A DNA stretch of 64,000 nucleotides, taken from Sitta carolinensis (taxonomy: Eukaryota; Chordata; Aves; Passeriformes; Sittidae). The translations under genes and the position numbers were made by a program. Below, in pieces: positions 46,749 through 59,290 of this stretch. Under the pieces are notes generated by a model. It did not search any database and was not told where the DNA came from. It worked only from the letters and a program-made list of their open reading frames with translations. The DNA lies in assembly GCA_032173965.1 (NCBI GenBank), contig CM063288.1, forward strand, positions 14,984,501 through 15,048,500, written 5' to 3'. How positions within the stretch are numbered: the first letter of the stretch is position 1; every line of letters begins with the position of its first letter.

Positions 46749-48263
46749 ACCCTTTATGAACAAAAATTCACTTCCTGCTCTTCTGCAAAAGACTCCCAAG
46801 ACTTCATCTTCTTCCTTATCCTTTTTCTCAGCCTTCTCCAAGGACATCCTAAGCCACTTATCTGAAGACATCCAAAAGTGTCTGTCCTCTTTTTCTTCAA
46901 ACTGTCACAAGGGAAAAAAAAAAAACACAACCCAAACCCACAGATATCTTTGGCCTCTCTTGCCTTAGTCTTTTCCAGAAGCCCTTGAATTTTTTAGGTC
47001 TCAGATCATTGTAAAGCAGGGTGGAGATACTCTCTACCTGAAGCCACAACTTCTATTAAAACCATATTCAGATATCAGAGGTGCAAACCTGAGAAGAGAG
47101 ATGTGCTAAACAAGCTCTCCAGCTTAGGGTGCAGAGCACCTGGGGAGCACAGAACAGCAGTGGAGAGGTCAGGACAGAGGAAGAGTTTTGGCATTTATCT
47201 CACAGCCAGAATCTGTCAGTGACTTTGCTAATTCATCAAAATAACCAGATGAAAGCCTAAGGGAGTAACCTCACTTTGCATGGAGATTTAACAGTTCTCT
47301 GAAGAGAATGAAATAAACAACTGCTGCCTTACAAAGCCGTTCAGATGATAAGGCTTCCAGGATACCAAGCAATATTCACCTCCCTGTTTCTTTTAAATTC
47401 AAAGAGTTTTCCATAATACAGACAACTGGATAAAGGGTTTAAGGATAGTCTGACTTTCTAACCATCCTTTTTTCCCACAGGATATTTTTGGCTATGCTGC
47501 ATACTTATTAGGATCCTGCATGTTACCCATTAGGTGAATGTGCAGATGATAGCAAAGAACTCAGTCCAGTTCTCATCAGTAGCTAGTATACTCTGGCAAT
47601 GTGGACATGCTACCAATCTCCTCTGGTGCTGTGAAGGAGTCAAATTCTCTGGGAAAGACCCTTCGGGGTGCCTGTTGTTGCAGGCAACACTACATTGAGA
47701 AACTGTGGTGTGCATCACATGCTCAGGAGACAAACTCACAAAGGGCCAGGCACAGAGCAAGCGTCTCAGGAATGTGTGTCTACCAAGAGCATCGAACCAT
47801 CTGCTTTTCTCAGTACTCAAGTGATGAGCTGTCACCAGTGGTTTAGAGCAGTATTTTAACCAAGTTGTGCAAAAGAGAAGAAGAAGAAAAAGCCAACAAA
47901 GTTTTCCCCGCTGCCCAATTGCAAAACATTTCCACTCTTGGGTTCCAGCTGCTGAATACAGACATCAGATTTCTATAGTTTTAAAACTAAAGTGATTCTA
48001 GATTAAAACAGAGCCAGTTGCACAGGCTTCATTCACATAGGTGGATGATGGCACCTGATAGACTTACTGGGATCTTCTCCAACCTGCAGTTTGTTAACCT
48101 TTCATCTGAGGTCATAGAAGGCATCTTCAAGTCTGGGGCTTGTCCCTTCCTACCCTGGTGACCCAGAGGCTTTCTGGCGTGACAGGCATCTTGATAGCTC
48201 CCTTCACTGCTGGGGGATCCTTGCCTTGTTTAAGGCCTTCCCAAGATCTATCAGAAAAGCACA
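46749..48263. other. Unique sequence, nothing recognised
   Basis: A 12-A run lies at 46914-46925. Frames on both strands at 47530-47859 (101, 81 and 63 codons) are without recognisable domain. Confidence 0.6.
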
Positions 48264-48297
48264 CTGGTATCTTTTGAACCCTGGTATCTTTTGAACC
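48264..48297. repeat. Perfect 17-bp tandem duplication
   Basis: CTGGTATCTTTTGAACC is present twice head to tail (48264-48280, 48281-48297) with no mismatch. This suggests a recent slippage event. Confidence 0.95.
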
Positions 48298-50540
48298 CAA
48301 CCATAATAAATAAGATCTGCAAGTAATCTTGAGGGCAAAATTGTGACTTCCAGTCAGTTACTGCGGGTCAACCAGTTATATTTTCTATTATTATCTTTGA
48401 CAAAGAACATAACCATGAACACGTCACTTTTGTGTTGGCATCCAGTGTATGGGGTTTAGTGCTCCCTGATGAAGAACAATGTGAACTTTGAAAAAAGATA
48501 TAGCTACAGCAAAACAAGCCTGTGGGATACAGATTTGACCTTTTCAATCTCACCACTATTCCTTTCCAGAGGAGGAAAGTTATTGCCCTATTTGAACATG
48601 AAATCCAGCCCCCAAGAGCAAAGTAGGATAGAGCAAACAGTAAAACTGCACAACATAAAAAATACGGAATTATACAGCAACAAGGATGAGAACATGGAGA
48701 AAAAGGTGCCATAGGATATGTATCTCTACTTCACTAAATACATAGTTTATTTGAAAATATTTTACATTTAATTAAAGCAAAGCAGACAGGATATAAGCAT
48801 TATAAACTTTCCCCTAAATGTAAGCATTGCTGGCATTCCACTTGCTTAAATTATTGCTTTTTCAAGTGCTGATTAATCCTTGCCCCTCCTAGTTAAGAGA
48901 GGAAATGGTATATTGGGGGTTTACTTCCCAGTTCAAAACAAAATGATGCTTCTGCAGGACTAGCTCAGTCTTTCACTGCTTGGGTTTTATTCACCTTTGG
49001 GACTCTATCTCTCTATTCCTGGCACATGACTACATTTTTTTTCATGGGTGATATCTCTGTCTAGAGATCTCTTCTGACAAGTCACATTTTGCATGAGATA
49101 CATGATTAAAGAGACTTTATGAGAGATTTTACATTTTACTACAGAAAGTTAATTGCCACTTACTTGTCTCCAATGGACTGTAGAGAAGAAAAATTCCCTT
49201 AAAGAGGAATTTGTGATTTGAGATTAAAAATGAGCAGGTCAACAAGTGGAAAAGATAAAATAGTGAGAAATATGTGTATTTTTTTCATTAGGAAATACCA
49301 TTTTATCAAAAGAGACATGCTTTGCTGGAATATGTTTTCAGAGAGAGTAAATAATTCTGAAATCAGACTTTCATTTGGACTTCATTGGAGCACTTCATGG
49401 AGCTAGTAATTTATGTGAACTGCTTTTTTTTTCCAAGCTAAAGCATTTAAATAGCTCTAACAAGAATTTTTGAAACTTTTTTATGTCTTTATATAGAAAG
49501 CATAGTATTATGTTTGAACTATACCAAAAGAGAAGATTCCCACATAGTTACTTCGATATTTCAGAAGTCCAGAAATGCAGAAGTTGCATTCTACAAATCC
49601 TCTCAGTTTTTAATCATTTGCATCAATCTAAGGTACTTGATTTAAATCCTCTCTGGAATTCTGACGGGATGAGAATTGCATTCTTGACAACTTTACCCAC
49701 AAAGTTCAATACTGATTCTGAACTTGGACCCAACTAAAACTTTACTCCTGTTCCAAACCCCAGTTTGTTCCTTTCGTTCCATCATTGCATCCAGTGTCAT
49801 TGTGGAAAGCTCTTCAGCTGCATTCTTCACGGAAAGAAAAACCTGCTCAACTGATAAGGTTTTTCTGCTGTAGGTTGACATTCTGGGCTCCTTTTCTCTC
49901 TAGCAGGAAATCTATCCAAGTAAAAGGCATTGGAGGGTGAAGTCTCCTGCTGGCATGACACTGAGCCTTGGGCTCAGGCATCGGGTGCAGGGTGCAGGTA
50001 TGGGCACAGGCAGAGCAAGAGAGGCGCAGGAGTTCTGGCAGGGGAGGGAGAGAGGTCAGATCCTCTCTCCTGCAGAACTGAGACATGTTTTGTGAGGCTA
50101 AAGGGACTGGGGCACCACAGTCAAATTCCTTGTTCTCATCCTTTGTAAGTCACATTCCTGGCCTACAAGTCAGCCATTATCAAGATCAGGCAAAGGCAAA
50201 GGCAGAGAAGTACACACTAGCTGCTGTACTTCAGTGTCATCACAGCAGGTTTTCATTTGACCATTTTAAGAATCTTTGGGCCACCAGACTGAGTTCTATT
50301 GGCTAGCTCTGGGTGAAAAATAGAATAAAAATCCTTTTCCCTGTCTCCTTTACTGCCTGTAGGGCAGGTGCAAGCTGACAGCTCCATGACTATAAATTGC
50401 TGCTGGAGCCATTGAAGCCTTCTCTTCAAACCAGATGCTTCTCTTTTCTGCATGAGTAGCAGAACACATGCCCTGACCGTCTCCATCTATTTTTAAAATA
50501 TGGATTTCTTCATTGCTTGTTTATAGCTTTATGTGCTGGG
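48298..50540. other. Unique sequence, nothing recognised
   Basis: About 2.2 kb. Short frames on both strands (48368-48714, 49483-49737, 49847-50148) have no domain. Confidence 0.6.
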
Positions 50541-50564
50541 AAAAAAAAAAAAAAAAAAAAAAAA
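50541..50564 (+). repeat. Poly(A) tract, 24 A
   Basis: Twenty-four adenines follow GTGCTGGG. A second A run lies about 140 bp downstream. Confidence 0.95.
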
Positions 50565-50706
50565 GCAGAATTTACTTAAAAGAGGGAAAAAAAAGTCTGT
50601 GAGTCAACATGCATCCTCTGGAGGCACTGGAGAGATCTGGAGAGTTAAAAAATATATCTGGGTTTTTTTGCATGAAACCATAAGCCAAACTAAAGCGTTA
50701 AAATTT

Positions 50707-50724
50707 AAAAAAAAAAAAAAAAAA
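50707..50724 (+). repeat. Poly(A) tract, 18 A
   Basis: Eighteen adenines follow AAATTT. Together with the run at 50541-50564, the 140-bp interval has two A tracts in the same orientation. Confidence 0.95.
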
Positions 50725-53700
50725 TCCTAAGAAGGTTTTTGAGTTACAAGTAAAGAAGAATGTTAACAGAAAAGAATCTACCCCAGTAAAACATTTCAGG
50801 CCATTATCCTGCAGCTGCAGCTTTCCCAACAACAATCATATCACGTGTTCATCAGCTATGAGGGAGCTCAGTCCTTGCCAGGTCACCCAAGGATAACAGC
50901 CTGAGTCTTTGGAGTCCATTTTAAGAAACCATTTCGCAGGCACCATCCTTTCCACCGCAGACTCATTCCTCTGGCTTGCCTGTGAAGACGCCCCAAGTTC
51001 TGCATCTGTAAGGAAGCAAATGAAAACCAGAGGAAGCCCCCATTGATGGCATGTCACGAATCTGGGAGCTGTGATACAGACAGCAGCTCCCCAATGAAAG
51101 AACGACAAAAATATGGTTCTCAGAGCTAGAGAACTTCCTGTTGCTTTTTAGCTTTACCGCTGAAGAGGGAGGAAATATGTGACACTGCAACATAATTATT
51201 CTTTTTCCACTGTCAGGGACCCAGGACAACCACATTACTCATGGGGAGCCATGAACAAGCTGCACAGGTCCTCCCAAACAAGTGGTAATAAAACTTGGTT
51301 CCGGACGGTGCCATCTCCAGAGCTGATGACACATCTTTGTTTGCTTTCATTCAGATTTATGTGGGTTTCCTAGGCCTCCCTTCCCTTTCTTTGATGTTGA
51401 TCACAGACGAAATGACATCACTCTTGGCCAGAAGCTGGCATCAGGCACAAGTGCAACAGCAAATGAATTTTATCAGTAATTCATGACATGCTGGCAGTGG
51501 ATGGTTTGCCCTGGGAATCTCTTTGCCCAGGCCTGTGGCCAGGCTGGAGAGAGCATGAACTTATGCCCTGCACGAATGTACTTCATTCAAATGCATCATT
51601 CTTATTCAGTCCCATGTTGCCTCCTGTCTTCCTGATCAATCCTGTATGGCCCTGAACCCCTTATGTAAGAGCACAGAAGCCCTCTACATACCCACTGCTC
51701 CACAACACCAGGTTTCTGAACCACTGCTGGTCTATAGCTTCATGCCAGCCTGCCCTGATAGGATAGACAAAACATATTTTTTAAGAATTTGCCAAAATGT
51801 GGAAATACTTTGTATTTTCAGCTCAATCAAGTGCAACTGTCAGTATACAACTGCTCACCTCAATCACATTCTGCGTTAATGCTCAGTCTTTCAATATTTA
51901 TTAAGATAGCTACTACAGTATCTAATATAACCTGTTTGAAAAACTCTGAGCTTCATTCTACTGTTGGTATAGAAAAGATCTCAACAATTACTGTATCACA
52001 AAGGAACTTTAATTTTTTATTACTTCTGCACCCAGCTTTGGATGCCTGGGCATTTGCCCAGAAGTTTGCTCTTTTAAAATAAAAAGGAACAGTACCGGGT
52101 GCTTCCTTGTCCTACTAGGGTGCTCGGTGGCTCAGTGGGGTGTCCCCAAGGCTGTGTGTGCAGCAGTGTGTGTTCTGCAGGCAGAGGGTCCCCCCACCTC
52201 CTGCAGTCACTGCAGCAGGTCTTGGTCAGGACCAAACAACTCAGTTCAGCTTCAGGCCTGAGTCTTAGCTGCTTCAGCTCACTGGATGGGATCCAAGTGC
52301 TTGTCACACTGCCACAGCTCTGCTGGGGAAGTTGCATGTTTTTCTCTGTGCCAGCTTTATCTCAAAGCTTTATTTCTGTATATAGTTCAGTGATTTAAGT
52401 AGATGATGTGGAGGCACAGGAGTCAGAGTCCTCACACGCTGTGTGCAGCACCAGTGCATAAGGAGAGTGTGAAGGAAGTGAGTTATCCACCCACACACAA
52501 TCAACACAGGATTTGATTTCACTGGAGTTTTTTTCTGTTTTATTTGCAATCATAATTAAACATTTTTTTGCACTACCTTGATCTCCAAGCCCTTCTTGAT
52601 CTCCAAATCCCTCTATCTCCTTCTCTGTGTGTGTCCATGTGGCTGGGTCCCTTGAATGTTTATTCTGCTGCAAAGTGCAGTGATTTCTGGGCAGGATGTC
52701 CAAAGATAAATCTGGCTTGTGGCAAGAGTTAAAAAGATTACAGTAAGGCCTTGTTTACAAAAGAGAAGGATCAGCTGCTGTTCTTGGAGTTTGTTTAAAA
52801 ATTCTTTTTTTAACCATCCTTCTTTGTGTTTAGGTTTGTTTCCCTTGTTAAATAAATAACCGGTAAGGTCTCCATTGATCACCTCTGTCCTGTGCGTGTG
52901 CCTGAGGAGAGAAGAAAGCGAGAGTATTTCATGCCTTTCTGGAGAGGCCAGAAAATTTCTCAGAAAACTTTGTCAAGCATCAGGGAGTGGCAGAGTTAAA
53001 TGTGGCCCAAAGCCTACCAACAAGCTGGAACAGGTGAGAGAGGGGTCACTTATGATAAACCATATGCTCATGAACATATTCACACATAAATATTTCATCT
53101 TTCTGCCTTGCCTTCTTCCACAAGGTGGCCTTAGCAGTGACAGCTGCTGACCTGACCTGTCTGTGGAGTCATCTGCCTCCTTCTCACAAGAACCCCAGGA
53201 CTGAACTACCAGAACAGCAGCAAGGTCTCTGGTAGATAAAACAACCTGGCCAAACTCAAAGGTTTTCCCAGCCTTTTCAGCCTTTTTATCATAAAGGGCT
53301 GATGAAGAGAAAGCAGGGATGAAGAGGAAGCTAATGCTGACCTCTGTTGACAAATAAATGGAAGAAAAATTCAAACACAATTTCTGGCTCAATCAGTCCT
53401 TAGATCAATTAGCTCAATTAGTGCCAGTGTGACTTTCCATCCTGTCCTGGGTTGATGCTGATGCATGTTTTTGCTTCCCTAGGTTCACACTTTGCAGGGG
53501 CCAACAGTAATGCCTGGTGTTTCTTCAGTTCACAGAGTGCTCAGCAGTGTTGCCTCCACAGGCACATGAGCACAGCTCTCCCCTTATTGTCCTGGCTCTA
53601 CGGTGAAGACAGACTCATGTTCTGGGGCTCAGTACAGTTCTTTGGGACCCCTTTGAAATACAGCACATAGGACCATATGTTCCTTCCCAATGGTGGAAAC

Positions 53701-55000
53701 CATTTTCTTATACAAAGAAACTGTTCAGATAAAGAAAGATAGATCTGTGATTTCACATAGATGAGAATAAACTTAATCTCAGTGCAACCCTGTTTAAGGG
53801 ATAAAAGCAGTGATTTTCTTAGTTTGAATTTCCTTAATATAAATATTATTTTTCCTTAAATAAAATTAAAACAAGATTTGAGGGAGTAGGTGAATATAAT
53901 TCATTTTAGGAACACAGCATGAACGCATGTGAAGTAGGTACTGTTTTTCAAGAAAGCAATGATGCGTTTCAGGGCCTTGAAGGCTGGTTCGTTGTTAGAG
54001 CCATAATTAACTGCAGAGAGCTGAATGCATTCATCAGTGTAGATGACCTCTTTACCAGTGCTTACCAGGAAATAATAAGCAACAGGGTGTAGGTCCTAGA
54101 TGAAACAGAAGCTGCCAAGATTGAAATTCCTCTATGGAACGAGAGCTCCACCTTCAAAGCAGGACTTCATTCTGCAGTGCCTCTTTCCTAAAACAAGAAC
54201 ATTGCAAAATAGAGACTGACCTGCCTGGTCCAGACTTGCACTACATTTTTTTCAACCTAATTAAAACATCTGACAAGACTGGGAAATCTTCTGTCATTTG
54301 GTCACATACAAGACAAGATCTTTAAGGGTAACAGTTTAAACCAAGAGAGTTAATGTGCTTCAATCATTGCATTTATTATGCGATAGCTATATACATTTTA
54401 AATTTATAGAGATAATTGTAACAGTTTCAAGTTGAGGAATAGAAGAATGTCCAAATAAGTTGTTAGCCATTCTTCATGTAACCTATAAACGATTTTTTTT
54501 ATCCTGTTCTATAATGTTCTTGTAAGGGCAAAGTGGTCAAAGCAAGACATACTTAAAGTGTTACTTTAAAGTCATGGCACTTCAGATGAAATTTTGCAAT
54601 AACGAAAAGAAATTTTCCTAGAAAGCCTTATTCCCATTTTCCATGCTTCCAGACCTGAATTTTCACTAAGACCTTAAAAGAACAGAAGCAATGTTTGCCT
54701 CATTCCAGCCCTTCACCTGAGGTTAACATCAATGCCTAGATTTACTCACTCCAAGCCACAATGAACAACTAGTCCCCTGCTCGTGATCTCCTTTCCAAAT
54801 ATTGCCAACAATTTTTTGCACAACTACTCATGACGTCCATTAGAAATATGGCAGCCTAAGCTTTCCAGCTCCTGTCCACCCTTTTCCCCCATGGTTTAGG
54901 ACAAGCATGGCAGGGAAGCAGATGCTCAGAGCACTTTCTAATGGCACCATAATGAAGCTGACAGAACCGTTAGGATTAGTTTAGTAGAGGAATTAAGCAT
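50725..55000. other. Long unique stretch without recognised genes
   Basis: About 4.3 kb. It includes the longest open frame of the window (139 codons, 52973-53392, -), which has no recognisable domain. A GC-richer part lies at 52090-52340 with TTGGTC-AG-GACCAA (a 14-bp inverted repeat near 52225). No repeat family is identifiable. Confidence 0.6.
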
Positions 55001-55002
55001 CT

Positions 55003-55135
55003 GGACAAAAATTGGATATGATGGATTTTCCCCATTAGGGTTTTTGGTCTGAGCCCAAGATAAATGATTATCTGTGTAATTACAGGGTGATTACTCTAAG
55101 TTAATTAATGGCGTGTAGCTTTATTTACAACATAT
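55003..55135. promoter_or_regulatory. Strong candidate conserved noncoding element/enhancer
   Basis: In 130 bp there are GATAAATGATTATCTG (55058-55073), the palindrome GTAATTAC (55076-55083), GTGATTACTC, AGTTAATTAATGG (55099-55111), and TTTATTTACA (55121-55130), which is the reverse of a forkhead site TGTAAATAAA. Upstream lie AATTAAGCATCTGG and ATTGGATATGATGGATTTTC. The texture, evenly complex with overlapping homeodomain, GATA and FOX words and no repeats, is that of vertebrate ultraconserved enhancers. No alignment was possible. Confidence 0.4.
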
Positions 55136-58100
55136 TCTCTTTCCCCAAAGATTCAGAGAGTGCCTTGCCTCCCAGCCCTCCCCTCCTTTAGCAGAATAGC
55201 TCTGCACAGATATTTGCATGCTCCAGAGGATTTGATCAGTTGCTTATTTACAGAAGCTATAAGCAGATGCATGGGCTTGAGAACTCACTTATTTGGCCTC
55301 TGATCCAGAAATCACTGGGGTTGTATCTGCTCACAGCACCTGAGCATGTGACCCTGAGGTATTTCTCAAGGTTCAGAGCTGACAAGCATACAGACCTCAA
55401 TGCAGGTGCAGTGCTGATGGGGACAAAGATTTGTCATGACCTGAGGAACTCTTTCCCTTTCACAAGAGATGATGTGGATAGTCCCAGGCTGACTGGGAAG
55501 AGCTAAAGGCTGTGTGTCATGATGATACCCCATTCCTCAGTAAATCTGTTCTTTGTATAAATATGAAGAGGGAATAAATCAGACATAAGACAAAGTGCTC
55601 GAGAGGGAAGAAAGAGAAGGAGCAAAACAAAATAAGAAATCAACCACAAAAGCCCTGCTGCAATCACCTTTGAAAACTCCTTGGGTATTCAGGCCAGCAA
55701 TGTAATGCAAATTAAGTTTGAAAGATAGTTGCTTGCTTTTCTCTACCCTGCCTCTTCCCAGCAAAGAGTATCCTACCTACCAGAAAATCTTGTACAAAAT
55801 GAAGCTTGAGAAGGCAGCAGGTGTAAAGGCACCTTCTATACATACACACCTGTGCTCAGAGGAGGAACCAAGAATGCCATGTGTCCCCCATTACTGCAAA
55901 GTGAATTCAGGGTTCCTTTTGCCACTGTGTGGGAAGGAGGTCAGAGACTGGGCTGTGCAGGTAACCTCTAAATCATGCAGCAGTCTTCAGACTACTGCTT
56001 TCAGGAAAGTCAATGCAGAGGGATGAGAATGGGCCTCTCTTGTTAAGCACTCTTCTTTCCCCTTTCTTCAATGGCTCATACCACTGATGCGAGTACCCAG
56101 ACCCATACTTGCAGGCTCTGACACGTAACAGGAGCTCCGAGTTTGACCTTTTTGAGGCACTGACTTTACCGTCCTGCAGGTCTTAGTGCATGTCTTACTT
56201 CTTTTCAGATCCTAATGACAAAAAGCAGTCAAATACATACATAAATATTTACCTCATTTTTCTAAGGAGACAAGACTTGATTGAGTGGTGTCTCCTTGAG
56301 TCAATTACTAGAGAAATTGAGCAACTAAAACTGTTTAGCGGAAGTCTCAAAACATTCTTAGCTGAAGACAAATAGGTGACCCATTAGAGAAGAGGTACTT
56401 AGTCAATGCTAAGATATGTAAGCGCAACACTGTATTAGGCATCAGAAAAGTCTCTTTCACAAACAGCATTCAAGTTTGCGAAAGAGATTATATCATGAGT
56501 CATAACATCTTCACCATGTGAATTTCCTGGTATCTAGCAAGGGGGTTGGCAGTCTTGTTGTCATTACTTAGCTGTTATGGAAAAACAAGCATCAGATAAA
56601 AAGTATTAAAAAATAAACCTTGCAGGAGGTTCATCAAAGGACCCTCTATCTTTAAAGGCCACAGGGATGGTTTCAAGCCTTCTGTCATCCCAGTCCATCA
56701 TACTTCCCCAGCAAAAGTGTGAAGCCTTTATTTAGAAAGGCTTTTCATACCTTGTTGCCTTTGGGCTTCTTTGCAAACCCTTTCCGTCATCTGTCCCCAA
56801 AGCAAGCCAGCTCCCATTTTAAATGGGTGGGGATGTTGCCATTTTGAGCCACTTTCCTTCCTCCTTCATTCGTTGCTTTTGAAAGTCTTGGTCTAAGTGA
56901 TTTGCATTTGTGGCAAAACTTGAAGAGAGTCCCAAGTGTCCCAACCAAATGTCTGACCTGTAGAATCATCCTTCTTCTATGTAGGTCAGCAAATCACTTT
57001 CCTGGATGCCAAAAATGATGGGTATTCCATTAGCCTTTATATTGCCCAGAAGCCTGGCTTCATTAGGAAAAAATGCCTATTAAAACTATAATCCTGAATC
57101 TAGTTCAGACCTGAAGCCACAGGCCCTCCTCAGCTGCTCAGTCAGCTTTCTCATGAGTGTGTGATCTGACATCCCATCGGACGCTGCTCACTCTCTAGCC
57201 TGCAGACATTCACCCATGTCTCATTTCTCCTGTCTTTGGGAAATTTTCAGATTTCCCATGTAGAGTGAAGGGAAAACACAGCCCAAAGGCAAGGGAGAAA
57301 TGAGTTGCTGGATGCAAAGGTCTTGCAGGTCTCTAGCTGCTGGGAACTTGCAGGGGAATTATATTTCTTGTCACCTTGGATTTGGGTCAGAAGAACAGCA
57401 AGCATGTGATTCTTCCAGAAATTACTGGAAATTGTGTCCAGAGGTGTTGAACACAAGGAAGGAGCACAAATATCTGGAAAAAGGAATTGTGACCTTAAAG
57501 CTGAAAGATTTTATGTGGGAAGAAAGGACATATCCCAGGCAGTGCCAAGCCTATATCTAAAGTGTCCCTAACCCAGGGCAGGAAGAAAGAAACAGTTCTC
57601 TATGTCACTTAGATGAACTAACCATTTCTAGTGCAAGAGAATCTTCTTTGATTCTGTATATTTGATCCAAACTCCTGGAGTTAGGTCTGTTGTGCTGTAT
57701 TGTTCCTGTCTCTCAGGGAACATCCGGAAACCATTATACCCAGGAGACCGAGGGGCACAACACAAAGGCAGAGGACAGGCAGAGCAGGTGTGGGCAGGTG
57801 AATTGGAACCACCAGGGCTTTTGGATGCTTCATGCAATATTGATTTGCACACAGCAGGTTCCCCCAGGGTGGATGGTGGACAGATTGACAGAAAAAATAT
57901 CAGTATCTATTGAAGGACTGTGTGAGCTTTACCACCTCTTAGGGTGACCAGATACATATCCAGTATTGAGCCTGTCTCAGATGATAATGGTTGAGCCAGC
58001 TCTGGAGAAAATAGCAAGGTCTCTCTCAGGTTCTTCTGGAGTCAGAAACTGGAAAAACTGAACTCATTACTCTGTGGGTGTGAATTAGATCCCAAGAAAG

Positions 58101-58652
58101 CCAAACATTTCTTTAAACTATTTGGCAGGTCTTTCTATAGAGAAACTATGAAATTTTGAATGGTACATAATATTCTGATTTTTATTCTCCTGGATGTTCA
58201 TGCAAATCAGGAGTACTACATCACACCTTAAAACCCTCAAAGAACCTGGCTAGATATGTGAATAAGCAAGCACAAAAGACAAGTATACCAATTTTATCTG
58301 TGACTTTTTCAATTTTTCAATGCCTCTGCAAGTAATTTCTGATGACATGTGATTTTTCAGATATCTCCCATGTTCATGGGCAAAAATGGCACACCTTTCT
58401 GGAGGTAGGAAAGGCAGGCTATCTGATTTCAAATGAGGATGTACCTTTAGGTCTGGACCTAACAGACTTCCTAACAGCAGGTTGACCAAGGGACATGGTT
58501 TTGAAGTTATTTGTCCTGTTTCCAGGCTGTCAATCTCACCAATGAACAAACCTTTCTCTCCCAGGGCTCAGAAGCATAACTATTACCAAGGCTCAAATTA
58601 TCATGCATGAATAAAGCCATGGTGATGAATCGCATGAGTGCTGCTAGAAGCA
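55136..58652. other. Unique sequence, nothing recognised
   Basis: About 3.5 kb. Open frames on both strands (55240-55506, 55718-56026, 57300-57560, 57628-57947, 58250-58549) are not recognisable. No repeat family is identified. Confidence 0.6.
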
Positions 58653-58692
58653 GAGGAATTAGGACTGGAATGGACCTCAGGAGGTCACTGTA
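58653..58692 (-). mobile_element. Old CR1 3' fragment (part A)
   Basis: GAATTAGGACTGGAATGGACC and CTCAGGAGGTCA match the reversed CR1 start block (AATCATAGGACTGGAAGGGACCTCGAGAGGTCA). The match ends abruptly at about 58692. The expected continuation, a TCTAGTCCAATCCCCTG-like string, is instead found about 315 bp further on. Confidence 0.6.
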
Positions 58693-59004
58693 GCCAGCAT
58701 TCTTCAGTCTGTGGTCCATGGTCTGGTAGGCATCAGGCAGTAGCCAGGAAACTTTGGAAAAAATTAATTTTCCAGCATGTACACTCATTTCCACATGTGG
58801 CAGCAAGCAAGGAAGTCAAGGTGGGGGCCTGAGGAGGCAGGAATGACGACAGTAACACGGTTCAATGTTTGAAATGGGCTGGAAGTGCAATCTATTGTAG
58901 AAACATTGCACTAGGTGAACTGTAGTTCCTCCCGGATCAGAAAGGTGAAGTCATCTTTGGATGGATGAGTAGAGGAGAAGCAAGGGCTAAGGAACACCAG
59001 TTGA
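58693..59004. other. Unidentified ~315-bp segment between CR1 parts
   Basis: This segment separates two parts of what looks like a single CR1 copy. I recognise no family, terminal inverted repeats or clear target-site duplication in it. It may be an insertion of an unknown or decayed element, or unrelated sequence between two independent CR1 fragments. Confidence 0.4.
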
Positions 59005-59290
59005 GTCCAATCCCCTGTCCTAAGGCAGAATTCAGCTATATTAAAACATTCTGCCAAATATTTTTCTAACTTCTTCTTAAAAATTTCTATTAACACAGAT
59101 TCCACCCCTTCCCTAGGCAATATATTCCAGCATTTAACTATTCTGACTGTGAAAAAGTGTTTCCTGATGTCTAACCTGATTCTTTCTCAGTGCAATTTAA
59201 TCCCATTACGCCTTGTCCAATCCTTAGGAGACCAGAAAGCAATTTATTCCCTTTCATAGCCCCAGGCAGCACAAGGTAAAACATGTTAGT
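59005..59290 (-). mobile_element. Old CR1 LINE 3' region (part B)
   Basis: The order of blocks is diagnostic for CR1 in reverse: GAGTCCAATCCCCTGTCCTA, CTTCTTAAAAATTTCTATT, AGATTCCACCCCTTCCCTAG, GCAATATATTCCAGC, GTGAAAAAGTGTTTCCTGAT, GTCTAACCTGATTC, and CAGTGCAATTTAATCCCATT followed by ACGCCTTGTCC. This corresponds to the noncoding 3' end and is not protein-coding. The form and divergence suggest an old subfamily of the type also seen in turtles and crocodilians. No reverse-transcriptase part is present. Confidence 0.88.

Noticed and set aside
52973..53392. Longest open frame, 139 codons on the minus strand
   Set aside because: Length is within chance for 64 kb. No domain, signal peptide, splice sites or repeat-derived protein is recognisable.
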